Shown here piece by piece: positions 1 through 5,920 of a stretch of DNA of 9,675 bases; within the stretch, counting starts at the first letter, position 1, and every line of letters begins with the position of its first letter. The stretch spans positions 1 to 9,675 of the forward strand of contig CAAFTS010000048.1 of assembly GCA_900765975.1 (NCBI GenBank), given 5' to 3'. Below the pieces are notes generated by a model. That model made no database searches and was not told where the DNA came from. It saw only the letters and a program-made list of their open reading frames with translations. The translations under genes and the position numbers were made by a program. Source of the DNA: Lachnospiraceae bacterium (GTDB lineage Bacteria; Bacillota; Clostridia; Lachnospirales; Lachnospiraceae).

Positions 1-389
1 CTGGGCGTATGACGAAAGATCTTGTGATATCCGCGCTTAAGGATGCAATCAGCCATACGAAAACTACAGCTAGATGTATCCTGCATTCCGACAGGGGAAG
101 CCAGTACTGTTCACAGGAATATCAGAAGCTTGCCAAAGCCCATGGTTTTATCAGTAGCATGAGCCGCAAAGGGAACTGCTGGGACAATGCGCCGATGGAG
201 AGCTTCTGGGGGAAGCTTAAGCAGGAGTGGCTGAATGAACAGCATTTCCACACCCGGGAGGAAGCGAAAGCGGCAGTATTTGAATATATATGGATATTTT
301 ATAACCGCAAACGGATCCATGAAGCAAACGGATATCTGACGCCGGAGGAGTACTATCAAAAACATGAGAAGGATTTGAAAGCAGCATAG
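1..389 (+). CDS. IS3-family transposase OrfB, C-terminal part (partial)
   Basis: This is the catalytic integrase-core (rve) part of an IS3-family transposase. The frame is open to the left edge of the window (codons before the ATG at 9 read G-R), so the 5' part is outside and the ATG at 9 is internal. Counting from that Met, the second catalytic Asp is D28 in HSDRGSQY and the Glu is E64 in APMESFWGKLKQE, giving the D(35)E spacing of this family. The K at the usual position after the Glu is also present. The C-terminus has the usual F-YN-KR-H--NGYLTPEEYY ending. In intact members this protein is made by frameshifting from OrfA and catalyses cut-and-copy transposition through a circular intermediate. 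Nothing in the visible part is broken. Confidence 0.95.
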   Translation, partial: GRMTKDLVISALKDAISHTKTTARCILHSDRGSQYCSQEYQKLAKAHGFISSMSRKGNCWDNAPMESFWGKLKQEWLNEQHFHTREEAKAAVFEYIWIFYNRKRIHEANGYLTPEEYYQKHEKDLKAA

Positions 390-515
390 CTTATTTTGAG
401 CCAAAACCCACACAGGCACAGCAGGGCTAGAAAAGAGTATCCTGCCAGCCTGAATGGATAAAAAAATGAGGAAAATCAAGAAAAACTAAGAACAGGATAG
501 AATTCTTTCGTTTTA

Positions 516-542
516 GGTGTCTATGCTGACGGGGACGGCTCA
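516..542 (+). repeat. Right terminal inverted repeat of the IS3 element
   Basis: The stretch from GGTGTCTATGCTGACGGG to the CA at 541-542 has the form of an IS3-family right end. It lies 127 bp beyond the transposase stop. The call rests on family pattern and on the sudden appearance of flavodoxin coding sequence at 543, because the left repeat is not in the window. Confidence 0.7.
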
Positions 543-691
543 TAATTCCTTATATCCTTTATGTTTTCATAACTTACGCAAGGAATTTCCGTTATCTCTG
601 AAAGTTTTGTGGCGTATGCTTTTGCTGTTCCATATTGACTACCATATATGATCAAACTTTTCAGTTCGTTTAATGAAAGTTTTTTTACCAA
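521..691 (-). pseudogene. Flavodoxin-domain protein, N-terminal fragment cut by the IS3 element
   Basis: Reading the minus strand from a TTG at 691 gives V-K-K-L-S-L-N-E-L-K-S-L then IIYGSQYGTAKAYATKL, followed by a stretch around VSYENIKDI. This is the first beta strand, phosphate-binding loop (GSQYGTA, for FMN phosphate) and first helix of a flavodoxin fold, the type in which small clostridial flavodoxin-domain proteins begin. The frame stays open to the IS junction at 543/542, then runs seven codons into the terminal repeat and stops at 521-523. The whole ORF is therefore 56 codons, about a third of a normal flavodoxin (140-170 aa). The TTG start follows an AGAGGGA ribosome site 8 nt upstream; a nearby ATG at 696 is in another frame and stops soon. 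The rest of the gene presumably lies left of the IS, outside the window. It is the gene after the 756-1109 ORF, with 64 bp between them. Confidence 0.75.
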
Positions 692-755
692 AATGCATTC
701 CCTCTGTTAATGCGATTACACCAAAAGGCTAGAATTTTCCATTGATCTATTATGC

Positions 756-1109
756 TTATAATTCATTTAAAAATTGAATAATCTTATCTATTTTTCTAGC
801 ATTATATTCTGTAAAATCTAAATAATATTTTTTTGTCCCCGCAGCTTGCACTTCTTTTTTATATAACCACTGTCTTGTTTTAGCTTCCGGAACAAAAATA
901 ACCACTTGATTTTCTGAAGAAAAAATTTCATCATAAGCACATGCTGACTGATCTAACACACACTCCCAATCTCTATTTTGTTCTTGAAAATATTTATTCA
1001 ATACACTCGCAAATTTTTTTGCTTTTCGTATATAAACAGCATACATAATAGGATTATAATATTCTCCCTCTATTATAGGAATTTGCCACACCAACAAACA
1101 TTTTTTCAT
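756..1109 (-). CDS. Hypothetical protein, 117 aa
   Basis: I do not recognise this gene. It is a complete 117-residue ORF with an ATG behind a good ribosome site (ACGAGGTG, 5 nt before the start), so translation is likely. The protein looks soluble: an N-terminal hydrophobic strand (KCLLVWQIPII), a basic helix rich in K/R/A, a central strand (NQVVIFVPEA) and a final strand-helix unit (KKYYLDFTEYNARKIDKIIQFL). That alternation suggests a small alpha/beta fold, loosely like a PTS IIB or Rossmann-type protein, but no diagnostic motif is present. It has no signal peptide or membrane segment. It lies 64 bp upstream of the interrupted flavodoxin gene on the same strand, so the two may once have been co-transcribed. 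Confidence 0.7.
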   Translation of the reverse strand: MKKCLLVWQIPIIEGEYYNPIMYAVYIRKAKKFASVLNKYFQEQNRDWECVLDQSACAYDEIFSSENQVVIFVPEAKTRQWLYKKEVQAAGTKKYYLDFTEYNARKIDKIIQFLNEL

Positions 1110-1360
1110 TTTTCACCTCGTACCAAACAGCACCATATATTTCTATTTCATTTTCATAAAAAAATCTTCATCTTCTTCGTCATCATCATCTCTTTTAGCT
1201 GCATATCTCTAATTATCTTTCCCTATCATCATACTCTTAATTACTTAATTACCGTGTCAACTTCCCGTTTATTCATCCATAAATTGTTTAAACGTCTCGC
1301 TTTCAATATCACCGGAACCAGTTAATTCATTGCCCTCTTCATTCCTCCACAACTACTTAT

Positions 1361-1879
1361 TTACAATGCTATCTTTTTCCATTTTCTAATCTTAGTTCTA
1401 AAAGTTCCAAAAGGAGCAACAGTATTAACGTGAATGAACTTATAAACTTCCCATACTGCTGTTTTTGTAGCATCATCAGCCCACTTTCTCATATGTGGTT
1501 GAAATAGTTCTTTCTCGCTCATTGAATCAATCATTATATGGATAGATGTAATATTTTCTTTTAATTTATCTTTCAATTCTGCTAATGATAAATATGAGTA
1601 AGTATCTGTAAACCACTGATATAAATCTCCTAATTGATTCCATTTAAACATCTCTGATGGTGTTTTCACTTCAATTCCATGTTTCTCATCATCTTCCCAT
1701 TTCAAAACTAATGTCGTCCATCCAACTTGATAAGCAAGATTTTCTGCCGGAGTTCTGTCTACTTCGATTACTCTCTTATCTTTTAAAGATTCCGGAATAT
1801 TATCAAATTCAGAAATATACTTTTCAAAACTTTTATTTATCTCATTTTTTAATTCCTCTTTATCCTTGTATGTTCTCAA
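1361..1879 (-). CDS. ClbS/DfsB-family four-helix-bundle protein
   Basis: This 172-aa protein has the hallmarks of the ClbS/DfsB (DUF1706) family: an N-terminal MRTYKDKEELKNEI, the VDRTPAENLAYQVGW segment, the mid part PSEMFKWNQLGDLYQWF, and the C-terminal FIHVNTVAPFGTFRTKIRKW. Family members are four-helix bundles of about 165-175 residues, so this one is full length. ClbS itself is the colibactin self-resistance protein, a cyclopropane hydrolase that inactivates the genotoxin. Most clostridial relatives have no colibactin cluster nearby and their substrate is unknown. None is visible here either, so a colibactin role should not be assumed. The start is TTG, supported by a GGGGAG ribosome site 8 nt upstream and by agreement with the usual family N-terminus. 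A good promoter with an internal palindrome lies 59 bp upstream. Confidence 0.9.
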   Translation of the reverse strand: MRTYKDKEELKNEINKSFEKYISEFDNIPESLKDKRVIEVDRTPAENLAYQVGWTTLVLKWEDDEKHGIEVKTPSEMFKWNQLGDLYQWFTDTYSYLSLAELKDKLKENITSIHIMIDSMSEKELFQPHMRKWADDATKTAVWEVYKFIHVNTVAPFGTFRTKIRKWKKIAL

Positions 1880-1937
1880 AATATTTTCTCCCCAAATTCC
1901 AGTTGATATTCCACTTATTTTAGGAAATTTAATAACT

Positions 1938-1966
1938 ATTATATTTGATTATCAAATTCTTCGCAA
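1938..1966 (-). promoter_or_regulatory. Promoter of the ClbS-family gene with a palindrome in the spacer
   Basis: On the minus strand TTGCGA (1961-1966) and TATAAT (1938-1943) are separated by exactly 17 nt. The spacer is mostly filled by a perfect palindrome, ATTTGAT-A-ATCAAAT on the minus strand (1943-1957). A palindrome between the two promoter boxes is a common place for a repressor or activator to bind, so the gene is probably regulated. The binding protein is not identifiable from this window. Confidence 0.65.
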
Positions 1967-1999
1967 ACCCTTGAAAACACTAAGTTTGTAGCAAGTGTA

Positions 2000-2094
2000 C
2001 TTTCCCTTACTCTTTCCCTTGTGTTACATTCTCCCATTAGCTTTCATGAACCTTAATATGGGAAAAATTAAGGGAAAGAAAATTTCATAACACA
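2000..2094. repeat. Cluster of CTTTCCCTT direct and inverted repeats
   Basis: Two direct copies of CTTTCCCTT (2000-2008 and 2012-2020) lie 12 bp apart, and an inverted copy AAGGGAAAG is at 2070-2078. Around the second copy, TCTTTCCCTT (2011-2020) can pair with AAGGGAAAGA (2070-2079) over 10 bp. Nested inside is TCCCAT/ATGGGA (2032-2037 with 2058-2063), and TGTGTTA (2020-2026) has an inverted partner TAACACA (2088-2094). These arms overlap, so alternative foldings exist. This is the main content of the 311-bp gene-free stretch 1880-2190, together with the ClbS promoter. Protein-binding sites or a recombination/replication site are both possible. Confidence 0.5.
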
Positions 2095-2190
2095 GTATAA
2101 CATATAACAATAACAACATGGTGAACTGATTGAAATGTTTTCGATATTTAACTCTATAACTGATTATTAAAAAAATGGAGATAAGATACG

Positions 2191-2427
2191 ATGAGAACAA
2201 TATTTGCAGAATACAATCCACACAGAAACAGCATTGATGTTTATACCAATGCCGGTTATATGCTCCGCATTGACTGTTGGGAAGCTGAGAAGAACTTAAA
2301 AACCACTCCTGGATCAGACTGCGCATTAAATACACTTGCTATTGATGAGCCACTTGAATATGCACGATTATATCTTGATGGTAATATGCAAATGTGGGTA
2401 GATGCAGAAGATTCTTTGGAATTGTAA
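2191..2427 (+). CDS. Small DUF6061-like protein
   Basis: This 78-aa protein has the pattern of small proteins often found in mobile elements of gut Firmicutes and called DUF6061: an N-terminal strand (RTIFAEYNPHRNSIDVYT), a basic/Cys stretch around LRIDCWEAE, and a C-terminal EPLEYARLYLDGNMQMWV. That last part resembles the family's 'DP-AYA-L-L-G' segment. The family has no known function. The ATG has a GGAG ribosome site about 10 nt upstream, slightly far but acceptable. A weak promoter (TTGAAA at 2130-2135, TATAAC at 2155-2160, 19-nt spacer) precedes it. It is the only non-IS gene on the plus strand and stands alone between convergent and divergent neighbours. The minus-strand ORF that overlaps it has no such features. 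The family assignment is from memory of sequence style. Confidence 0.75.
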   Translation: MRTIFAEYNPHRNSIDVYTNAGYMLRIDCWEAEKNLKTTPGSDCALNTLAIDEPLEYARLYLDGNMQMWVDAEDSLEL

Positions 2428-2432
2428 ACCAC

Positions 2433-2470
2433 AAGTAGCCTGTATGCTTTATTTTACATACAGGCTACTT
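2433..2470. terminator. Strong hairpin between convergent genes
   Basis: AAGTAGCCTGTATG (2433-2446) and CATACAGGCTACTT (2457-2470) form a perfect 14-bp stem with a 10-nt loop. It starts 6 bp after the DUF6061-like stop codon and faces the end of the HAD gene from the other side, which suits a shared terminator. Neither strand has a proper T-run directly after the stem, so it may act as a weak or bidirectional terminator, or as an mRNA 3' protector. Confidence 0.65.
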
Positions 2471-2545
2471 AATCAAAATCACCATAATTGATCAAGCAAG
2501 TTTTTTTAATATACCTCGGAGTCATTTTCGTTCAATCTTTCATCG

Positions 2546-3181
2546 CTAATAAAATTTCTCTGAAGTGATAGCAGATAACAGATTGGCAGGTTTTTCTAAA
2601 AAATAATCTGCTTTTATGTGCTTATTATGACTGCCCCATACTGCTAAAGCAAAATCAATTCCCGCATTTTCCGCACATTTACTGTCATATTTGCTATCTC
2701 CGATATAAAGTACTTTCCTATGGTCTGTTTTTGATAATTCCACATATTTCAAAATCGGTGCGGCATTGGGTTTATGTTCCTGTGTATCGTCTGCACATAT
2801 GATTGTTTTGAAATAATGACTGATACCAAACGGACAAAAATCATGTGTAAATTCTCCCCTTGTCTTTGATGTGACAATCCCCATTTCATAATCCAGACTT
2901 AGAAGATTTTTCAATAATTCAACGATTCCGTCAAATACTTTAATGTTATTTGTATAGTTACGCATATTTTTATCCCATAATTCTATCGCATAGGAAGTGT
3001 CTTTTATCGCAAGTTTTTTCAAAGCGTCTGTTCCTGTAATCCCTAACGCAAATCTTAGTTCAGAACATGGTATCTCTCTCCCGGACAATCCCTTTATAGT
3101 TTCCTGTAAAGAATGTAATACAGCATATTCCGTATCAATCAGAGTGCCGTCAATGTCAAAAACGATATGCTTATACTTCAT
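2546..3181 (-). CDS. HAD-superfamily hydrolase (phosphoglycolate phosphatase/PpaX-like)
   Basis: A 211-aa haloacid-dehalogenase phosphatase of the PGP/PpaX/beta-phosphoglucomutase-like subfamily. Motif I is FDIDGTLIDT (nucleophile D9, acid/base D11), motif II is IVTSK (T104/S105), motif III is the Lys of EHKPNAAP (K137), and motif IV is YIGDSKYD (D162 and D166, binding Mg2+). A helical cap lies between motifs I and II at about residues 17-85. The substrate cannot be told. The start is the ATG at 3181, which has AGGTGG 5 nt upstream and puts the DIDGT motif at the usual distance; a longer ORF from 3208 adds nine residues inside the previous gene and is unlikely. It overlaps the acetyltransferase stop by 11 bp, so the two are translationally coupled. 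Just past the stop, another frame reads ISDERLNENDSEVY to a stop at 2506, which could be an alternative tail shifted by a recent indel. Confidence 0.9.
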   Translation of the reverse strand: MKYKHIVFDIDGTLIDTEYAVLHSLQETIKGLSGREIPCSELRFALGITGTDALKKLAIKDTSYAIELWDKNMRNYTNNIKVFDGIVELLKNLLSLDYEMGIVTSKTRGEFTHDFCPFGISHYFKTIICADDTQEHKPNAAPILKYVELSKTDHRKVLYIGDSKYDSKCAENAGIDFALAVWGSHNKHIKADYFLEKPANLLSAITSEKFY

Positions 3182-3773
3182 GCTTCCACCTTTCCCTGTC
3201 TGTATCAAAATAACGTATCACCCTGCATGGATTTCCTACTGCAACACAATTAGGCGGGATAGGGCGGGTAACTACACTTCCAGCCCCTATCACGCTGTTT
3301 TTTCCTATAGTGACTCCGGGCAGAAGAATACAGCCGCCGCCAATCCAGACATTACTTTCTATTTCTATCGGACGTGCATAGGTTCTAAAAAATGTTGTCT
3401 GACGTTCCCTCCAATCCGGCACAAACCTTTCCTGTGGTAAGACAGGGTGTGAAGATGTATAAATCTGCACATTTGACGCAATCAATACCCTGTCGCCAAT
3501 TCGGATAGTTTTGTTATCCACAAAGGTACAATTCATATTGACGATCACATCATTTCCCAAAAAAATATTTTTTCCATAGTCGCAATGAAAAGGCGTGTCG
3601 ATTGCCACATTTTCCCCTATTCCGCCCAACAGCTCCCGAAGAATGGAAGTGCGTTTTTCTGTATCTCCATAATCAGAAAAATAATATTTCCGTGTTAATT
3701 CCCTTGTGCGGGCAATCTGCTTTAACGTATCGCTGTCCGCTGTTTCCAAAAAATCACTGGATTCGTAATACAC
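3171..3773 (-). CDS. Maltose O-acetyltransferase-like (LacA/Maa) hexapeptide acetyltransferase
   Basis: A 200-residue cytoplasmic acetyl-CoA-dependent sugar/galactoside O-acetyltransferase with a left-handed beta-helix. The N-terminal alpha-helical lead-in (about residues 1-50) with ELLGGIGENV matches the Maa/LacA/NodL group. Hexapeptide repeats follow from about residue 60 (for example FLGNDVIVNMN, IRIGDRVLIASN), and the C-terminal coils are VWIGGGCILLPGVTIGKN, SVIGAGSVVTRPIPP and CVAVGNPCRVIR. The catalytic His is H109 in TSSHPV. The length fits the family (about 185-205). The start is GTG, preceded by GGGGGG 5 nt away. It lies 11 bp after the HD gene and overlaps the HAD gene by 11 bp, so the three form one unit. 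The true acceptor sugar is not predictable. Confidence 0.93.
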   Translation of the reverse strand: MYYESSDFLETADSDTLKQIARTRELTRKYYFSDYGDTEKRTSILRELLGGIGENVAIDTPFHCDYGKNIFLGNDVIVNMNCTFVDNKTIRIGDRVLIASNVQIYTSSHPVLPQERFVPDWRERQTTFFRTYARPIEIESNVWIGGGCILLPGVTIGKNSVIGAGSVVTRPIPPNCVAVGNPCRVIRYFDTDRERWKHEV

Positions 3774-3784
3774 AATATCCCCCC

Positions 3785-4384
3785 TTAACGAAAACTGTTT
3801 TCCATAACGCCCGGAAGCAGGGCATAGATAGAACAGCCAATCTGATCCTCAAACCGTTCTTTAATCTCTAAAATCTTTTTCCATCTGTCTATTGTCGCTG
3901 GGTGAACGCCGTATCGCATTGTCACGTCTACAAATCTCTTTTCCAAAAGACAGAACCCCGAAGGCATAGCCAATGCGTCACATAACTGTACAAGACGGTC
4001 ATAATCATCATATACCGCATTTGCAACAAATTCTTTCATAAACAGGTAATCCTCATCACTGACATCAAACTCTCCGATAGATGTGGCAATATCCTGTATC
4101 ATAAATGCGTGGGATATACATATTTGTGCGGCCTTTCCCCACCCACGCTCCATACAGTAACGATAGCCGTCTATCAGATGCCTTTCCGAACTCACTCCGG
4201 CATAACGTCCAATATCGTGTAACAGCCCGAAAATATACGCCTGTTCAGAAGATAAATCTTTACAGTGTGACGCAATGTTTTTACAGGCTTCGGCTACATA
4301 CCGGGAATGTTCTGCCCATGCTCCCGGATTGGATTCTGCCGCTTCCCTTAATGCCAGTTCTGCGGTCTGAATGTTCAACTCCAT
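3785..4384 (-). CDS. HD-domain protein (putative metal-dependent phosphohydrolase)
   Basis: A 199-aa soluble HD-domain protein. The metal-binding signature is visible: H26 in WAEHSRYVAEA, the H56-D57 pair in FGLLHDIGRYAG, H92 in CISHAF, and a distal D136 in VQLCDALAM. This H...HD...H...D order is that of HD phosphohydrolases acting on nucleotides or other phosphate esters. The substrate is unknown. The domain covers about residues 20-145; the remaining 50 residues (FVDVTMRYGVHPATIDRWK onward) are helical. The start ATG at 4384 has a strong AAAGGAG site 7 nt upstream. The gene begins the three-gene run HD, acetyltransferase, HAD and is preceded by a hairpin at 4407-4434. Confidence 0.88.
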   Translation of the reverse strand: MELNIQTAELALREAAESNPGAWAEHSRYVAEACKNIASHCKDLSSEQAYIFGLLHDIGRYAGVSSERHLIDGYRYCMERGWGKAAQICISHAFMIQDIATSIGEFDVSDEDYLFMKEFVANAVYDDYDRLVQLCDALAMPSGFCLLEKRFVDVTMRYGVHPATIDRWKKILEIKERFEDQIGCSIYALLPGVMENSFR

Positions 4385-4406
4385 TTTTAACTCCTTTCAA
4401 AAGGGC

Positions 4407-4434
4407 GGGGCTGGAAGATAAACTGTCCAGCCCC
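4407..4434 (-). terminator. Hairpin between the small conserved gene and the HD gene
   Basis: GGGGCTGGA (4407-4415) pairs perfectly with TCCAGCCCC (4426-4434) around a 10-nt loop. On the minus strand it sits 26 bp after the upstream gene's stop codon and is followed by GCCCTTTTG, a short T-rich tail. It could be a leaky terminator that sets a lower level of HD/acetyltransferase/HAD mRNA than of AraC mRNA, or an attenuator. On the plus strand it is followed by TTTATG, which is weaker. Confidence 0.6.
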
Positions 4435-4460
4435 TTTATGATGAAATATTTACAGATAAA

Positions 4461-4700
4461 TCAGCAATCCCCGGCATAGTACGAAACAATGTTCATATAG
4501 TCCGTTGGATTCGGAACTTCTAAAACAAGCCGCAAACAGTTTTTGTTTTGGGAGTATTGCCGCCACAAACTGCCCTGTATCTTTTCTTCCCCATTGATGT
4601 TTTGTTTTTTACCATCCGGGCAGAGCATATTTACTTTGCCGGAACAGCTATTGACCGTATCTAAAAAATTTTTCATGTTCAGAATGTTCAGTTTTACCAC
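4461..4700 (-). CDS. Small conserved protein, 79 aa
   Basis: A short protein following the AraC gene on the same strand. The 144-codon ORF (4895-4461) is too long at its 5' end, because that part lies in the wrong frame of the AraC C-terminus. A GTG at 4700 follows AGGAG by 11 nt and gives 79 residues; an ATG at 4676 is a shorter alternative without a ribosome site. The chain starts with KLNILNMKNFLDTVNSC, has a middle CPDGKKQNI and ends RLVLEVPNPTDYMNIVSY-YAGDC. This two-part pattern (IxNMxxFLxxVxxCxGxVxLxxxDG then a LxLExxxPxD segment) resembles a small clostridial family often labelled 'polya polymerase' without support. I cannot name a function. It is 88 bp past the AraC stop, so probably in that transcript. 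Confidence 0.6.
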   Translation of the reverse strand: MVKLNILNMKNFLDTVNSCSGKVNMLCPDGKKQNINGEEKIQGSLWRQYSQNKNCLRLVLEVPNPTDYMNIVSYYAGDC

Positions 4701-4788
4701 TTTGCACTCATCTCCTGTAAATGACGGATTTACTTTACAGGTATCATTATAATGCAAAAGGAATAGGAAAAATATTTCTTTTCTGCCC

Positions 4789-5697
4789 TTATCTATCACT
4801 ATTCTGCCATTTTCTCCGATATTCTGTGGGTGAACAATGTGTGTATTCTCGAAAAACCTTTCCAAAATAACTGCTACTCCCCAAACCGCACTCATGGCTG
4901 ATAACGGTAACTGCTTCCTGCCCCTTTGCTAGCATCTGACAGGCAGCTTGCAGACGGTAAGCCTTTATATACTCTACGGGTGTCATGTGCAGACAGTCAT
5001 GGAACACTCTATAACACTCCCTTTCGCTTAGGTATGCTGCTGCCGCAAGTTCCGGGATAGAGATTTTCTCTCTGTAATGTTCGTGAATATATATCATCAT
5101 CAGCTTTATTTTATCGTTGCTTTTATTATGTTCCCCCTTTTTTTCACGCATAGGACGGGATAGTTCAAAAAGCATGAGCCATATTTCTGTTAGGGTTTCC
5201 CGCAGTTTTATTTCATATCCAAATTCATCACTGGATAAACGAAATGAAGCGGCAAGCAGTTTCAAAATCCTTTCTTCTGCATTGCCTGGAAAAAGCGGAA
5301 TTACCTCAATCTGTGGGGCTGTTATGATAGGCGCAATATATTTTTGTTCAATCCTGCTTCCCTGTTCCCCGGCAAGTAGGGAAACATCGAAAATATGAAG
5401 TAGCTGTATATTCTTTTCTTTCTGCGATATTGCTTTTGTCATATGGAGTACATTGGAATTTACTATGCCGCCGCTTCCAGCCGGAAACAACAGTTTTCCT
5501 CCCGGCGTATCATATTCAATGCTACCACTTTCCATATAAAAAAGTTCCACTGTCTTGTGCCAGTGCCACGGTACATAATGTCCGATATACTTGTCAAGTT
5601 CTGCCCTTGAAGCGATATAGGGAAAATCTTTTTCAAAACCGGGAAGCAGTTCTTCCTTGCTTCCAGTATAAAATTCAATGCTATGGATATTTTTCAT
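4789..5697 (-). CDS. AraC-family transcriptional regulator with cupin sensor domain
   Basis: A 302-residue regulator. The N-terminal part (about residues 30-120) is a cupin-like sensing domain with HYVPWHWHKTVELFYMESG, the usual HxH...E pattern, and FPAGSGGIVNSNVLHM. A helical linker runs to about residue 195. The C-terminal AraC/XylS domain has its first helix-turn-helix at EKISIPELAAAAYLSERECY and its second at VTVISHECGLGSSSYFGKVF, ending in the standard FREYTHCSPTEYRRKW. The start ATG at 5697 has AGGTG 7 nt upstream. AraC proteins of this layout usually sense a sugar or other small molecule and activate nearby genes. Here the likely targets are its own gene and the HD/acetyltransferase/HAD genes downstream on the same strand. 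The effector is unknown. Confidence 0.93.
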   Translation of the reverse strand: MKNIHSIEFYTGSKEELLPGFEKDFPYIASRAELDKYIGHYVPWHWHKTVELFYMESGSIEYDTPGGKLLFPAGSGGIVNSNVLHMTKAISQKEKNIQLLHIFDVSLLAGEQGSRIEQKYIAPIITAPQIEVIPLFPGNAEERILKLLAASFRLSSDEFGYEIKLRETLTEIWLMLFELSRPMREKKGEHNKSNDKIKLMMIYIHEHYREKISIPELAAAAYLSERECYRVFHDCLHMTPVEYIKAYRLQAACQMLAKGQEAVTVISHECGLGSSSYFGKVFREYTHCSPTEYRRKWQNSDR

Positions 5698-5744
5698 GTC
5701 TGTTCACCTGCACATCTGCGATTTTGTATCTGCTTTATGGATTA

Positions 5745-5774
5745 AATATACTAGAATAGCTCGGTAATTGTCAA
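5745..5774 (-). promoter_or_regulatory. Promoter of the AraC-type regulator gene
   Basis: On the minus strand TTGACA (5769-5774) and TATATT (5745-5750) are separated by 18 nt, close to consensus and 48 bp upstream of the AraC start. It is the clearest sigma-70 promoter in the window. No symmetric operator is obvious around it. The rest of the 223-bp gap between 5698 and 5920 is A/T-rich with no ORF that I can support. Confidence 0.75.
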
Positions 5775-5885
5775 TCAATCAAAACAGATTCATTTGGAAG
5801 ATTATAAAAAATAGTGTTAAAAATCAAAGAACAGTTTTCACAGACTCTAAAAATCTGGATAACTAAAAATAAGTATATTTGTTTT

Positions 5886-5911
5886 GTGAAAAACAGGCAG
5901 TTTTACCTGCC
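5886..5911 (-). terminator. Terminator after the membrane protein gene
   Basis: On the minus strand GGCAG and CTGCC (5907-5911 with 5896-5900) form a 5-bp stem with a 6-nt loop, followed by TGTTTTT (5895-5889). It lies 9 bp beyond the membrane-protein stop and is a plausible weak intrinsic terminator closing the mobilisation operon. Confidence 0.55.
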
Positions 5912-5920
5912 CATTTTACT

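Larger units (their letters stand above)
1..542 (+). mobile_element. IS3-family insertion sequence, right-hand part
   Basis: The window opens inside an IS3-family element. It holds the 3' part of the transposase gene, about 125 bp of non-coding tail, and a right terminal repeat at about 516-542 that ends GGGGACGGCTCA. IS3-family ends read TG...CA, and a GTGTCTA...GGGG...CA layout is typical of them. The left end and OrfA lie outside the window, so neither the matching left repeat nor the target duplication can be tested. From 543 onward the DNA reads as a different gene, on the opposite strand, which fixes the junction well. Confidence 0.85.

Noticed and set aside
978..1325. Plus-strand 115-codon ORF rich in F, H and I
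   Set aside because: It is antisense to the 5' part of the 756-1109 gene and its AT-rich upstream region, has no ribosome site, and its low-complexity composition is that of reversed AT-rich DNA.
2024..2335. Minus-strand 103-codon ORF over the repeat cluster and DUF6061-like gene
   Set aside because: It is antisense to a better-supported gene, and its hydrophobic stretch comes from AT-rich non-coding DNA.
4461..4895. 144-codon ORF from 4895 as a full gene
   Set aside because: Its first third overlaps the AraC C-terminus in another frame, so only the part from the GTG at 4700 with its ribosome site is kept.
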